This document shows positions 32,941 to 44,690 of a DNA stretch of 64,000 bases, piece by piece. Positions within the stretch are counted from its first letter, which is position 1. Each line of letters opens with the position of its first letter. The notes beneath the pieces were generated by a model that was not told the DNA's origin, did no database searches, and worked only from the letters and a program-made list of their open reading frames with translations. The stretch covers positions 112,258,358 through 112,322,357 of the forward strand of contig NC_084794.1 of the NCBI RefSeq assembly GCF_963169125.1, read 5' to 3'. Position numbers and translations under genes: made by a program. Source of the stretch: Humulus lupulus (Eukaryota; Streptophyta; Magnoliopsida; Rosales; Cannabaceae).

Positions 32941-35612
32941 ATGATTCAATCCAAGAAAATAGTTGGTTCTTCTTCTCAAAGCCAAAAAGTTGCAGAGACC
33001 CCTATTCCCCACTTTGGGCAAGTGGGGGTAAAGGATGTCGAGGTATTTAACGATAAATTTTTCGAAGCCGAGATGATTGTGTCTCGAATAACCTCGATGC
33101 CATAAGTCAATGCCATAATGGGGGGTCATGGCATTCAGACGAACTCCAAATTTTATGCTCGCCCAACGTTTGAAGGTGAGCAGAGCTGCACTCCCCTAGA
33201 GGAAAACTTTGGGGCTTGGAGTAATGAGCACTTGAAGGCAGGGGCCTACTTACTGCCCAACTCATATTTTTCTGACTTTCTAAATGTGTATCGCCTCCTC
33301 TCAGGGTTAAAATACTTGTTCTTAAAAATTAATGGGAGGATCCCACTCCAGAAGACATTCTTTATTTTGCTCTATTTAAAGGCCAACTCCAACACCAAAA
33401 CTGGAGGTGATTGGTTCCCCAAGATGCTACCATCATCGAGCTCCTGAGTCATCCAAGCGATTACAAGGACATGTTTTTATGTCAAATGGATTCGCAACTT
33501 GCGAACGCAGATACTTCAACTGACCTCATAAGTTTTTCTTTTCCTTGCTAGTTTCATAAGTATTCTTGTCTACTTTGTATCATATAGCATTCTGATTGTG
33601 TTAATTGCTTATGCAGCAATCTACGCTAGGTTTGCAGCTTCTGAGGTCCGGAAGGGCCAATTCCAAACACTCACTTCAGCTCTCACCGAAGAAAAAGACT
33701 GGCAAGTAATGTTCACAAGTACCAGCATGGGGGCCTGTGAGCTGATCAAAGAAGGCCAATCCCTTGCATTTCGGCCTTGGGGTCCTACCAAAAAGGGTAG
33801 AAGAGGATGAAGAAGAAGAAGAGGTTGCACCCTTGGTGCGCAGACACCCTGCCCAAAGTGGTCTAAATGACGATCCAGGTCGAGCTCAATCGGGGGTAGT
33901 AGCTAGCACCTCTTGCCAAGGTAATGATGGACATTATATTAATCAAGTTATTGCCAACTTCATGTTAACTTAGCATGACCCGAGGGCGATGGTGACCATT
34001 CATCCTAATGATCCAAACAAAAATGTCATGGTTCAACAGTGTATCGACCTATTAGTTCCCTGTTATGACTGGGGTCTCCCTATTAAGAAAATAATTCTAG
34101 ATAATACCCTACACATTAGGAATGCCACATTAGAAAAATATGGCACATTTTTTATGCTGGAGTCATAGCTTATCTAAATTCTTATTCCCACCTCTACAAC
34201 CTTTATTTGTCCTGGAATAATTTTAGCCCCTGGGTCACTCTTTCTTGTCTCCACACACCTAGATTATGATACAAGCTCAGATGATGAGCTCGAGATCCTA
34301 CCCGGTGTCATGTTTGAGATCATTCTGTTAGATTCTCCCCCAGATCCAATCATCTAAGAACTAGTTAATCCTCCATTGGTTAGCCTAATCCCCTTTCCAG
34401 ATTCAATTATTATAGTCTCTTACTCTAGCTCGAATGGTAGGATTTTCTTCTATACTTGTTATTTTTCAAGTCTGACTAAAGTTTATCTAACCCACTCTTT
34501 GCTATTTTGCAAAGGAAAACATGAGCGACCTGATAGCCGTTATCACCAGCTTCAGTTCAACCATAGAGAGGCAGATATTGATAAAGAAGAGTGTAACTAG
34601 GATTGAAGGTTCTTCTTCAGGGGCCTAGATCAAAGGCAAAGAGTTGCCATCTTCCCAACCCCAACTTCAAAAAGAAATCATGGTCACGGTCCAAGACGTT
34701 CCTCCTCCAACTCCCCGAGTCGATCCTCTAGCTCCTTGAGTTGATCGTCAAGTTGTCCCTCCAAGCCACATCCCAGATCCTCACGTGGATGTGGGAAAAT
34801 TCTCAGCCCATCTCTAAGGCTCAATCCAGGTCTTAGCCAGTGACGTGATGGGCTATGTAAACCAGCTTACCTTGCGTGAGGTGGAGAAGATAGAGGGTTC
34901 AACTCTTGAGAACGTGATGGAGTCATCCCTAGGGATGCAACTGACCATAAGTTTTCGCCTCAAACAATTTTTCTTTTGCTTATTCCTGACTTAACCTTTG
35001 ATTGCTTCTATTGACAGGCATTCCTGGCCCAGATCCAAGCAGAGGCCAAGATCAAGGACAAATGCAAGCAACTTGAGGATGTCAACTCCCATCTCGAGAA
35101 CGTTAACTCCTAGTTGGTGGAGACCACAGACAAGTGCAAATAGCTTGAGGACACTAACTCCCAGCTTGGAGAGGTGTGCACCAAACTTTAGGCAGATCTT
35201 GAAACAACTCGTACCAACAAGAAGAGCGCAATGGAGTAAGCTCTCAAAGTGATCAAAGCTTGGGACTGGCTCCAGGCCAGAGTTGACAATCTACAGACTA
35301 AAGTTGATGGCAACGAGGCAAAGATGAACTTAGCTGTATAAGATTTATTCTACCATGTTTGATGCTTCAACCAGGAGGGTGACTTCTTGTTCTTTGGGGC
35401 GGAGCTGTGGGATCACTGTCACGCCAAATTCCAAGATGCTTGGCTGAAGAACCTTCAGAGATGGTGGATACTACCTCCAGAGCTGGTGGAGATGGGAAGG
35501 ACGAAGTTTTGTCTTAAGGGCGATCGCTTAAAGCTCAGGGTTGAGAAGTCTCTTGGTCGTTGTTTTATTTTTGTCTTTTTTTTGGGAGATTTTAAAATTC
35601 CTTGCAATTAGT
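32941..35612 (+). pseudogene. Tat antisense gene, multi-exon, decayed
   Basis: The ATG at 32941 opens MIQSKKIVGSSSQ, then IPHFGQVGVKD and FFEAEMIVSRITSM. After a stop, CTPLEENFGAWSNEHLKAGAYL and YFSDFLNVYRLLSGLKYLF carry the shared N-terminal domain (33118-33447). An intron joins ACCTC near 33528 to CAATCTACGC at 33620, giving IYARFAASEVRKGQ; its donor is ATAAGT instead of GTAAGT. Later pieces are MSDLIAVITSFSSTIERQ (34524 on), a coiled coil (AFLAQIQAEAKIKDKCKQLEDVNSHLEN, 35019 on, acceptor TTGACAG) and FLFFGAELWDHCHAKFQ near 35387, the C-terminal block. At least eight stops show it is dead. Function unknown. Confidence 0.72.
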
Positions 35613-36164
35613 CCCTGTAGGCTGTGACAATCAACCTTTTTCGTTATTTTCAAGGTTAATATCCTCGTTCTAATTTTACTTATTTTGCTTCTTTATATAA
35701 TTCCCTTCTATCATATAAGAAATATTTTTGATCCAGGATTTTAATGGCTTAATAGAATACCTATTAGTATTCAGGCCTCGTACTTGGTTCAGTCCAGGCT
35801 TTTATTGCTTTGATTTTTCTTTTCTAACTTAGTTAAATTCACAATTATTACGAAAAAACTCGATATTTCTCAAGCTACCAAAATTTTTCCTTTCCAAATT
35901 CTAAGTTAAACAGAATTTTTCAAAGACTTAATATTTAACAAAATTATAGCCATGGGTAGCTGCCCCCCAAGCGATAAGAATTTATGCATATTCTAGGTCG
36001 CTTTTAGAAGTTTACAATATACAAATATAGAGAAATGCGATACCGTGTTCAAACTATACAACAACCATTGCATTTATTTTTCTTAATAAAATAAACAAAA
36101 AGGAAATAGATTTGATAAATAAGCCTCACAAATAAACATAAAAAAATAGATTCGGACCAAACAC
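35613..36164. other. 3' non-coding region of the Tat fragment
   Basis: AT-rich sequence between the antisense gene and the end of pol. I see no gene and no tandem repeat here, in contrast to 5112-5420 of the first element. Confidence 0.5.
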
Positions 36165-36529
36165 TCATTGATAATACTTCTTCAAATGCAGTGCGTTCCA
36201 TGTTCGCGAAACTCCTTCTTCGTTCAAGAGAGCTAATTTGAATGTCCCTTCTCGTAGAAATTCCACGATCTGGTAAGGTCCTTCCCAGTTTGGCCCCAAT
36301 GCACCATCTTTAGGATATTTGTTCTCCAAGAACACCCTTCTCAATACCAAATCTTCAAACTCAAACTTTCTTTCTTTGACCTTTGAGTTAAAATACCAAG
36401 TTACTCTTTGTTGATACTAAGTGAGTTGGATCTATGATTCTTCACGGCGTTCTTTGATCAAATCCAGATATGCTTGTAGTAGGTCATGGTTTTGTTCTTG
36501 ATGAAAGGTCATTTTCCTGTGCATTGCTT
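36165..36529 (-). pseudogene. Tat integrase C-terminus
   Basis: On the - strand, LLQAYLDLIKERREES, then after stops YQQRVTWYFNSKVKERKFEFEDLVLR, LGPNWEGPYQIVEF and the end WNALHLKKYYQ then TAA at 36165-36167. The first element has LDLIEEK, YQQRATRNFNKRV, LGPNWEGPY and EHLRPYYQ at matching places. It is cut at 36529 by the copia LTR. Confidence 0.85.
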
Positions 36530-37276
36530 CCTTAACAATTTCACATTATGGAGGTGTGAAATTTGAGTTTGAGTTGTAAGCATTCAAAAATTATCTTTTT
36601 TCAATCTAAAGTGATACAATAAGGTATCAAAGCATGCCCAAAAAATTTGGGAGCAATTAGAGCTGTCTAAGGTGAATTTTGAGCAACTTGAGCAGAGGTT
36701 AAGCAATATGTCGCCTATCCCATGCATAAAACACACGTAACACCCAAAAACAAACAGGCAATATGTCACCTGTGACCAGCAACATGTCGTCTGTTCTTGA
36801 CGTGGAAATTTTTTTTTTTTTTGCCCCAAATTTAAAACCTACAAGCTCTAATCCTATTGGTTAGAGTTAATGATGGTGCTTACACTATGAAATTAATCAA
36901 TTATAGCTGAGATGCCTTGATCACATTTCTCAATTCTCTATTTGACCTCTCTAGCTCTCAAGAACACACTTCATTTCCAAGAAAATCACCAAGAATTGCT
37001 TGACTTGTGTGATTTTCAAGACTTATTGAATCCCAATTCTCATTTCACTACTGTGGAAGCTTCAACCAACTTGGGAAAAACTTGGAATGGATAATTTGGA
37101 CAAAGATTATTGTCGCGACAAGCTTTGTTGCAAGGATTTCAGTATCTCTAAGATAGGAAGTTTTGATTTCGCTTTTGAGTTTTCCATCTTCTTTTGTGTT
37201 AATAATTTTGATATTTGCATTGTACTTATTATTTAGAATTATAAAATTAGGGTGGTGACTACTCACTTTCCCAACA
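36530..37276 (+). repeat. 5' LTR of copia element, 5'-truncated
   Basis: It begins in CCTTAACAATTTCACA and ends CACTTTCCCAACA at 37276. The same stretches occur at 45499 and 46261. It contains GGCAATATGTCACC and GCAACATGTCGTC, members of the palindromic word family found in the related LTRs. A TGGTATCAGAGC-type primer site is not visible after it. Confidence 0.85.
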
Positions 37277-37325
37277 TTCAAATTCTCTATTTTTGTGATT
37301 TTGAGTTCTAAGTCTAACCACCATG

Positions 37326-38229
37326 GAAGAAACTTCCTCCATCTCCGCACACAAGCTTTTGTCACATGATTTGTTCATCTAGATCGCTTTGATGGCTCGA
37401 ATTTTTTTTGTTGGCAAGATAAAATAACATTCATTTTCACTACCTTGAAGGTCTCATGTGTTTTAGATAAAGACTTGAATGCATTAGATCCACCAAAGGA
37501 GGGTGTTTCTCATGAAATGATCAAAAAAAAAAAAAAGAAGAAAATGGAAGAAGATGAACTAATATGCCCTTGCCATATTCTTTATGCACTCTTGAATCAC
37601 TTATATGATCTCTACACCAAAAACACTTATGCAAAAGAGATTTGGGAGACACTAGAAAACAAGTATAAAATGGAGGAAGAATGTACTAAGAAATTCATTA
37701 TCACTCAATACATAAAATTTTAATTCTTTCGTAAAATCCCTTTCTCCCACAAGTTCATGAGATCCAAATTATCACTTAAAATTAATATTGCTGGAAGTTT
37801 TCTTTGTGGGTGCAGTCATGGAGAGGCTATATGAAAAAAAACATCTATAAAAATGAGAAAATTTCTTTGGAAGAGATTCTCAAACATTTAAGGATTGAGG
37901 AGGAGTCTCACTCTAGAGACAAATGTGTGGATGATTCTAATGGAAAAACCTCCAAGACCAATGCTATAGGCAGGCATACTCACCCCAAGGGTAAGAGTCA
38001 TAAGAAACCCCAAAGCAAAAGAGAAAACCCTCTAGGCCCTAAGGAGAATGATGGGCTATTCAAGAGTTCTAAGGAACCTTGTTTTGTGTGTGGCAAAGAA
38101 AGCCACTTAGCCAAAGAATGTAGGTTTAGGAAGGCCTACAATAACAATAATGGACCTAAGGTCAATACAACCAAAGAGGAATTGGTTTCAACATTGAGTG
38201 AAATCAATGCCATCCAAGGGAAGAAATAA
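37326..38229 (+). pseudogene. Copia gag remnant with CCHC zinc knuckle
   Basis: After an opening ATG at 37324 (MEETSSISAHKLLSH) the frame is broken. 37445-37723 contains ALLNHLYDLYTKNTYAKEIW and ETLENKY, the helical copia capsid domain (UBN2-like). 37804-38229 contains the knuckle CFVCGKESHLAKEC (CX2CX4HX4C, ~38083-38124) and ends at a TAA at 38227-38229. Gag would form the particle and bind the RNA genome. Confidence 0.8.
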
Positions 38230-38577
38230 GGACGATGGTATGACACTTGTACCGCCATTCATGTGACCTATTATAACTCTATTTGAGACTTTTGAAGAGA
38301 CAAGGGATGGTCATGAGATACAAATAGGGAATGAGATGAGATCCAAGGTTGAAGGCAATGGCACAATTGATCTCATTTTCACATCCGGTAAGAAGGTTCT
38401 TCTCACCAATGTCCTCTATGTGCTAGACATCAATAAGAACCTTGTAAGTGGAAATTTGTTGAGCAAACCGGGCATCAATGCAGTCTGGTAAGATAATTTG
38501 TTGAGTCTGGTAAGATAATTTTATCCAAGGGAGGGAACTTTGTAGAAAAATGATATTCTTGTGATGGAATGATTAAA
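38230..38577 (+). pseudogene. Copia protease and pre-integrase start, truncated
   Basis: Right after gag the frame reads GRWYDTCTAIHVTYY. The family signature is DTGATIHV, so the active-site glycine is replaced by C. Later fragments include HKNLVSGNLL-like text near 38430 and LSKGGNFVEK near 38522, the pre-integrase region. Compared with the sister copy at 50571-51170, about 100 codons before KYFITFIDDCS are missing where the Tat fragment sits. Confidence 0.7.
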
Positions 38578-38608
38578 TGGAAATGCTGTAGCATTCCTTG
38601 GCAGCGAG

Positions 38609-41497
38609 CTAATCACCCTGGATCGTGCAGATTCCCGTCGAGGTGGGGAACTTCATGGCGAGGTGTCGGATGGAAGTGATGGCCTCGAAGGCTATGAGCG
38701 TGGGTCGGCCCAAAATGGCGTTGTAAGCAGCGGAGCAGTCTATGACCACGAATTCGAGTAGTTTGGATACTGTTCGAGATTCTTCTCCTAGGGTGATCAC
38801 CAGCTCGATCGTCCCTATCGCTGCTGATCCTTCTCCTGAAAAACCATACAGCATCATGGAGTTTGCCTTTAGATCGGCGACAGTCAGACCCATCTTCTCT
38901 AAAGTGGATCGGAATAAAAGGTTCACCGAACTCCCGTTGTCTATTAGCACCCTTCTCACTCTCCGGTTGGCGAGCTGGACTGCTACAACCAAGGGATCAT
39001 TGTAAGGGAACTGGACATGGCCTGCATCTTCCTCCGTGAAAATGATCGGTTGTCTTTCCAATCGTTGCTGTTTTGACTGACGCTGCTCCGAGACGAACTC
39101 CACTCCGTTATGCGCCTTTAGTTCATTCACGTATCTCTTCTGGGCACCTCGGCCTGTGCCAGCCATGTGCGGACCTCCAGAGACGGTGGATATCTCTCCT
39201 CCGACAACAGGAGGAGGGACGTCCTGAACTATCCGAGACCCGGGCTGACTGGCTGGGGCTTCTGGAGTAGGTCGGCTCGCCAGGACCCGGTTACACGAGT
39301 ATTGAGCCAAGGGGCCTGCTCGGATGAGAGTCTCTATCTCATCTTTGAGATGCCTGCAATCGTCGGTATTGTGGCCGACGTCGTTATGAAAACGGCAGAA
39401 TTTGGAAGTGTCTCTCTTCCCCTTGTGGTGTTTCAATGGCTCCGGCCTCTTCCAGGGGACCCGAGTAGAGTTGGCCAGGAAGATACTTTCCCTGGACTGG
39501 GTGAGTTCGGTATATGTCGCGAACACGGGCTTAAACTTGTCTACAGACTTATTCTTCTTTTGGCCGTGATGATTGTTTTCGCCATTGCCCTTTCTCTTGC
39601 CTCCACCGGGCTGGTTGCTCTGTGTGACGTTCGGGGTTGCTGTCGCAACCTCCGCCCCTACCCCTGCAGGCTGATCGGGAACCTGGCTGGTTCCCGCAGC
39701 TGAGGCCTCGGCTTCTTCCAAGTTTATCCACTCTTGGGCCCTGTAAAGGAATTCGTTGACCAAGCTGACTCCCTTCCTCTGTATATCCTTCCATAGGTCT
39801 CCTTCAACAAGGATTCCGGTTCTCATGGCCATGAGCTTGGAGTTATCATCTGCATCCCTGGCTCGAGCAGCGACATTCGTGAATCTGCTCAAGTAGGTTT
39901 TCAGCGTCTCACCGGGCTGCTGTCTCACGTTAGCTAGGGAGTCGGCCTGGACTCGGGCGGCCTGGGAGGCACGGAACGCCCTTTTGAAGTCAGCAGAGAA
40001 AGTCTTCTAGAAGCTAATTGACTGTCTTTTACTCTGCCTGAACCACTGCCTGGCAGGTCCAATCAGTGTGGAGGGGAAGATTAAGCATCGCAGCTCCGGG
40101 CCAATGTTATGGGCCATCATTAGGGTGTTGAACATCCTCAGATGGTCCGACGGGTTTCCGTCCCCGTTGAACTTTGACAAGTGAAGCATACGGAAACCAG
40201 ATGGGTATGCCGTCACTGCTATGTTGGGGACGAAAAGTTCCATCTCGTCTCCCGAATCATATTCGTCTTTTTCCTTTTCTGATAGGAGCTTCCTCATTAG
40301 TTCTTCCATCTGAGTCAGGCGCTCGAGGGTTTGGTCCTGAGATCCTTGGTTATTCCGGGGCTGCTCGACAGCCCCGGATCCATTGTACATATTAGGTGGG
40401 TTATTGCCCCTCCTATCTTGAGATAGGTTATTTGGGACATTCCCTCCGTTACGTACTTCGGACCGGGCCCCCCCCGAGCGAGCCTGACTACCATCTCTAG
40501 CTCGATCCTCTCTGTGAGAGTTGAGGTGATCCTGAAGGTCGCCTCCCTGGGTGATCTGGTGACTTTGTGCCGTACTTAATCTTTGATGCAGGTCTCCTCC
40601 AGAGAGATCACTCTGGCGATTGCCGGTCCAATGGCTCCTGCTGGATAGGCTAGGAGTCCGCCTTTGGTGGTGACGATCTGAGCTTTCCCCTGGCACCCTG
40701 TTACGCCGGGAAGGTCCAGCAGACGATGGGTTTCTCCTACTACTCCCATAGGCTGGGATGTCCCGGACTGGCCGAGGAGGAGACAGATATCTGATCGTAG
40801 ATGGAGGATGCCTGACTGGAGAGGCGATCCTAGTTCCGTCTGGACGGATCAATTTTGGTGGGGGCCTTTCGGCCCTGCCAACTTGCTGGTCCCGCACCGG
40901 GCGATCTAGACGAGGCGCAGGAAGGTCTTCGGGGACGAGCTGACGTCGTGGACCCTCCCCGAATCTTCTTCGGGAATTTCCTCGAGCTCCTCTGGGCGTC
41001 CTCGAGGATGGCTGAGAGCTAGGAGTTGATGTCCTAACCGAACGGCTGTATTGTTGTTGTCTGGTCCCAGGCATTTCCCCGAAGTTTGCTTCTCAATGGT
41101 GCGATGAAGGGGTGGAGTTGGCTGCTGGAAGTCTATCCGAACGGCTATGCCTGGACCGATTACCCCGGCGAGACTTAGGAGCCTCACCTTGCCTCTCTCC
41201 AACGTTAACGTTGGTTGTGAGAGGGGGCAGTCGGGCTAGGATATCCTGGATTTGCTGACTAGCTGTTGCTAACTGGCTCCTCAGCTGAGCGTTCTCCATC
41301 TCCACCGCAGTATAATAACACGGGTTCGGATTAGGTGGCCGGGGCGCCGAACTACCAGTATCGTCTTGGCCCGCCGGCTGCTTTCCTGGCCGCTGTTGGA
41401 CTTCAGGAATTTGTTCATCAGGGATGGCGGTATGATGAGCCTCCTGCCCATCATGTTGTTCTGTCTCGTTGCCATGCCTAGATCGAGTAGTCACCAT
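38609..41497 (-). pseudogene. Tat gag-protease, one frame with few stops
   Basis: From the ATG at 41497 a single frame runs to 38609 with only two internal stops (41095-41093 TGA, 40009-40007 TAG), then TAG at 38609-38611. The N-terminus is Q/R/P-rich; capsid-like sequence with FNTLMMAHNIGPELRCLIFPST and LRQQPGETLKTYLSRF-type residues follows at about 40150-39890; the linker motif CRFHNDVGHNTDDC lies near 39355; protease has VLIDNGSSVN near 38935 and ILGRPTL. Protease is best preserved here and keeps D-N-G. All three stops could each come from one C-to-T or G-to-A change. Gag packages RNA; protease cuts the polyprotein. Confidence 0.85.
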
Positions 41498-41532
41498 AGT
41501 TGGATGTTTGCAGCAGCACTAATCGAACTTGC

Positions 41533-41550
41533 TCTCAATGAAAGCACCAA
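41533..41550 (-). other. Tat primer binding site
   Basis: Three bases inside the LTR end the - strand reads TGGTGCTTTCATTGAGAG. The same 18-mer follows the LTR of the non-autonomous Tat element (56446-56463). The reverse complement ends in CACCA like a tRNA 3' end; I cannot name the tRNA. Confidence 0.75.
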
Positions 41551-41552
41551 AC

Positions 41553-42316
41553 TGTTGACGTGGTTCTTCGCCAACAGGTAATTAAGAGAATGAGAGAAAA
41601 GGATTAGTGCTAAACGTGAACCGAAATAGATGTATGATCTTAGGGGATGAACGGGGTGACTCAAGACACCATTTTTAAGTGGTTCAAAGGTTAAAATCCT
41701 TCTACTCCACTAGTCAATATTATTGATCTATCTCCAGTATTTGGTTACAAAGTATTTCTTATAAGGGATTATTTTTCCAACCCTTATCAACTCCCAGGGT
41801 CTCCATATTTATAGGATAAGGCACCTGGAAGTTGGTAAGGAGGTCATCCCGTGACCTTCTTATTTGTCCTATCAACTCTGTGACATTCATGATTAGTTCC
41901 TAAACCTGACACATAAGTGTGGTCAAATCGATAAGTAAGGAGATAATGGACCGCACGGCCCAATCCAGCCGTGGGTGTCTGAACACGCACGTTCCTGCTG
42001 CGTGTCCGAGAAGTCAGGGAGATATCAGACACGTGATGTCAGATATATGCACGTTTATCTTGCGTGTGTTGACTTTACAAGGGGTCATAGCCTCCATATC
42101 TAGCTCGTACCACGAGTTGCGCATTTGACCCGACCTTCGGCCTTCCGATTCCTTGCTCTAGTCCTGGCGAGTCTTGGCGAGTCCTTGAGGATTCCTCGAG
42201 CTAAGGGGGGTACGACCCCAAGACAGGAGCTCCGGTCTGGGGGATGTTTATGGACTAACCATGATTAGTCCGAAGCTCGGCTTGCTAATTAGCCCGTGGG
42301 AAAATCAGGGCATACA
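41553..42316 (-). repeat. 5' LTR of the Tat fragment, 764 bp
   Basis: On the - strand it begins TGTATGCCCTGATTTTCC (42316) and ends ACCACGTCAACA (41553). The end agrees with the other Tat LTRs. Directly to its right the copia integrase resumes (AAATACTTTATCACTTTTAT). Confidence 0.8.
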
Positions 42317-42900
42317 GAAATAAATACTTTATCACTTTTATAGATGATTGTTCTAGGTATATTTATTTCTATTTGCTTAAGAGTAACGATGAAGCATTTA
42401 ATACATTTAAAGTATACAAGGCTGAAGATAAACATCATTTATCTTATAGATAAAAATACTTACATGTGATGGGGGTGGTGAATATTTTTCAAATGAGCTC
42501 ATTGTATTTTGTGAAGATCATGGTGTAATACATGTATGAACAACCCATTATACTGGAAAGAAAGAATAGAGCTAATGTAGAAATAGTTAATGCTATGCTA
42601 CTACATGCTAAATTGAGTTTTGCATTATGGGGTGAAGCCTTGCTATCTGCGTGTCATATTTTAAATTATATTCCTTTCAAGAAAAATAAAATATCACTGT
42701 ATGAGATATGGAAAGGAAAGAAACCTAATTTAGGTTATCTTAAAGTGTGGGGGTGTCTTGCTTATTGTAAGAACACGAAACCTAAAAAGACCACATTGGG
42801 TCCTAGGGCTATAAGGTGTGTATCTGTGGGTTATGCCACAAATAGCAAAGCCTATAAATTATTGGATTTAGAATCTAATGTAATAATTTAATATAGAGAT
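42317..42900 (+). pseudogene. Copia integrase remnant
   Basis: It begins KYFITFIDDCSRYIYFYLLKS (42325 on, holding the first core residues), then degenerate text, then ERKNRANVEIVNAMLLHAKL, FALWGEALLSACHILNYIPF and LGYLKVWGCLAYCKN. The QNGVAERKNR block is altered to PIILERKNR. A stop occurs near 42450 (TAG/TAA cluster) and TAA at 42889-42891. The C-terminal part runs FVGYAT-like into a degraded integrase-RT linker (42919-43209). Confidence 0.8.
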
Positions 42901-43239
42901 ATAGAGTTCTTTGAGATAATGTTGTATAGTGACAACATCCATCAAGAACATATTCTACTTAAAGGGTTTAAAGAGGAGACAACATCAAGGGTTGAAGAGC
43001 AACTCATATTTCCTAGAAGAAATCAAAGGCTCAAAGGATTGGGATTAAGTGAGAAATGCTTTCAAGTAGAAACAATCTACCTAGTAGAGGGAACCTTGAA
43101 GAAGTCATATGAAAGTTTCTTATGGTTTTTCAAGTTGAGGATGATCCCAAAACTTACCAAGAAGTTATGTCTTCAAGAAACTTCGCTTTTTGGAAGAGAC
43201 AATAAATGACTAAATGAATTCAATATGTTAAACCACACT

Positions 43240-44690
43240 TGAAGATTGGTTAGCCTTCCACAAGGTTCAAAACCAATTGAGTGTAAGTGGGTATTTTGAA
43301 AGAAATATCACATTGATGGCACTATACAAACTTTTAAGGCTAGATTAGTGGCAAAAAGGTTTAGACAAAATGAAGGATTAGATTACTTTGACACATATGC
43401 ACCACTAGCTAGGAGTACTTCTATTAGATTGATATTTTCCTTATCAACAATACATAACCTTTATGTTCATCCAATGGATGACAAACGACAATCCTAAATG
43501 GAAATCTCAATGAGGTGGTCTATATGGAACAACCATAAGATTTTGTTCTAAAAGAAAATAAACATAAAATGTGTAGGCTTGTTAAATTATTATATGGTTC
43601 AAAACAAGCACCAAAACAATAACATGAGAAGTTTGATGAAGGCATTGTTTCATAAGGGTTTAGACACAACAATGCATACAAATGCTTATATTCTAAGACT
43701 TGTGATGACTATGTCATCTTAGTGTGTCTCTATGTTGATGATATGCTAATTTTGAGCAATGACAAGAAAGGAATCATAAGAACAAAGAGGTTCCTTTCTT
43801 CTACCTTTCAAATGAAGGACCTTAGAGAGGTTAATACCATTTTAGGTATCAAAGTTAGAAGAAATTGTAAAGGGTATGCCTTAAGTCAAACCTACTATAT
43901 TGCATAAGGTAATTGACAAGGTCATCTTACAATCAAATAGGAAAATACAACATTTGATTCAAGCCAAAGGCTTGAAAAGAATAAGGGTAGAGCGATGACT
44001 CAATTAGAATATGCAAGTGTAATAGGTAGCCTAATGTACACCATTCATTGTACTAGAGAAAATATTGTATATGCGGTTAGTAAACTTAGTAGTTTTACTA
44101 GCAATCAAAGTATCAAGCATTGGAAGGCTATTGAGAGAGTTCTTGGGCATCTTAGAAGAACTAAGGAACTTAGCCTTCATTACTCTACATTTCCAAAGAT
44201 ACTTGAAAGTTATTCCGATGAAAGTTGGATATCAGGTGTGGGAGACAATCTCTCCACCACGGGTTGGGTGTTTACACTTGGTGGAGGGTGCCATCTCTTG
44301 GGGTTCTGAGAAATAAACTTTTATTTCTCACTCAAATATGGAAGCCAAGTTTATAGCTTTAGCAGCAACCGACAAAGAGGCCAAGGGGCTTAGAGATCTT
44401 ATGTTGGATATACCATTGATTGTGGTTGACGTATCGACGATCTCAATATAATGTGATAATCAATCCACTTTAGCTAAGGCATTTAATAAATCATATAATG
44501 GAAAGTCTATAATTATAAGTCTAAGACATGAGTATGTGAGACAATTGATTCAAATGGGAATCATATTGATCTCATATGTTAGAACTAGTGAGAACCTAGC
44601 GGACTTGTTCATAAAACCTCTCACAAGAGATTTGATTAGTTCTACATCTAGAGGGATGGGACTGAAACTCCTAGAAATATAGATTCACCA
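43240..44690 (+). pseudogene. Copia reverse transcriptase and RNase H remnant
   Basis: RT starts PQGSKPIECKWVF near 43258 and continues FKARLVAKRFRQNEGLDYFDTYAP. The catalytic YVDD is intact at 43731-43742 (VCLYVDDMLIL), followed by FQMKDLREVNTILGIKV. RNase H follows with GSLMYTIHCTRENIVYAVSK (44030 on), YSDESW and, after a frameshift, SNMEAKFIALAATDKEA, then LADLFIKPLTRDL ending near 44680. Several stops (around 43290, 43500, 43550, 43620) and frameshifts break it. Confidence 0.85.
44652..44670 (+). other. Candidate purine-rich tract after RNase H
   Basis: GAGGGATGGGACTGAAACT overlaps the end of RNase H. Many copia elements have the polypurine tract here, but the 3' LTR starts only ~770 bp later, so this may not be the functional one. 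Confidence 0.35.

Larger units (their letters stand above)
32775..36529 (-). mobile_element. Tat Ty3 element fragment (pol end plus antisense gene)
   Basis: On the - strand the end of integrase (36529-36165) is followed by a non-coding gap and an antisense gene on + (35612-32941), the same 3' layout as in the element at 1-10423. It is cut on the left by the copia LTR ending at 32774 and on the right by the copia LTR starting at 36530; neither of its own LTRs remains here. Confidence 0.8.
38578..42316 (-). mobile_element. Tat Ty3 fragment: LTR, gag and protease
   Basis: On the - strand the order is LTR (42316-41553), primer site, gag-protease (41497-38609) and a break at about 38578 shortly after protease. 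RT, RNase H, integrase, the antisense gene and the second LTR are absent, and so is about 300 bp of the host copia element on that side. The simplest reading is a full insertion followed by one deletion that took the 3' part of the Tat element together with neighbouring copia sequence. Confidence 0.8.

Noticed and set aside
38742..39703. Open frames on the + strand over the Tat gag-protease
   Set aside because: The - strand frame has protease and knuckle motifs; the + strand frames do not and exist because the region is GC-rich.
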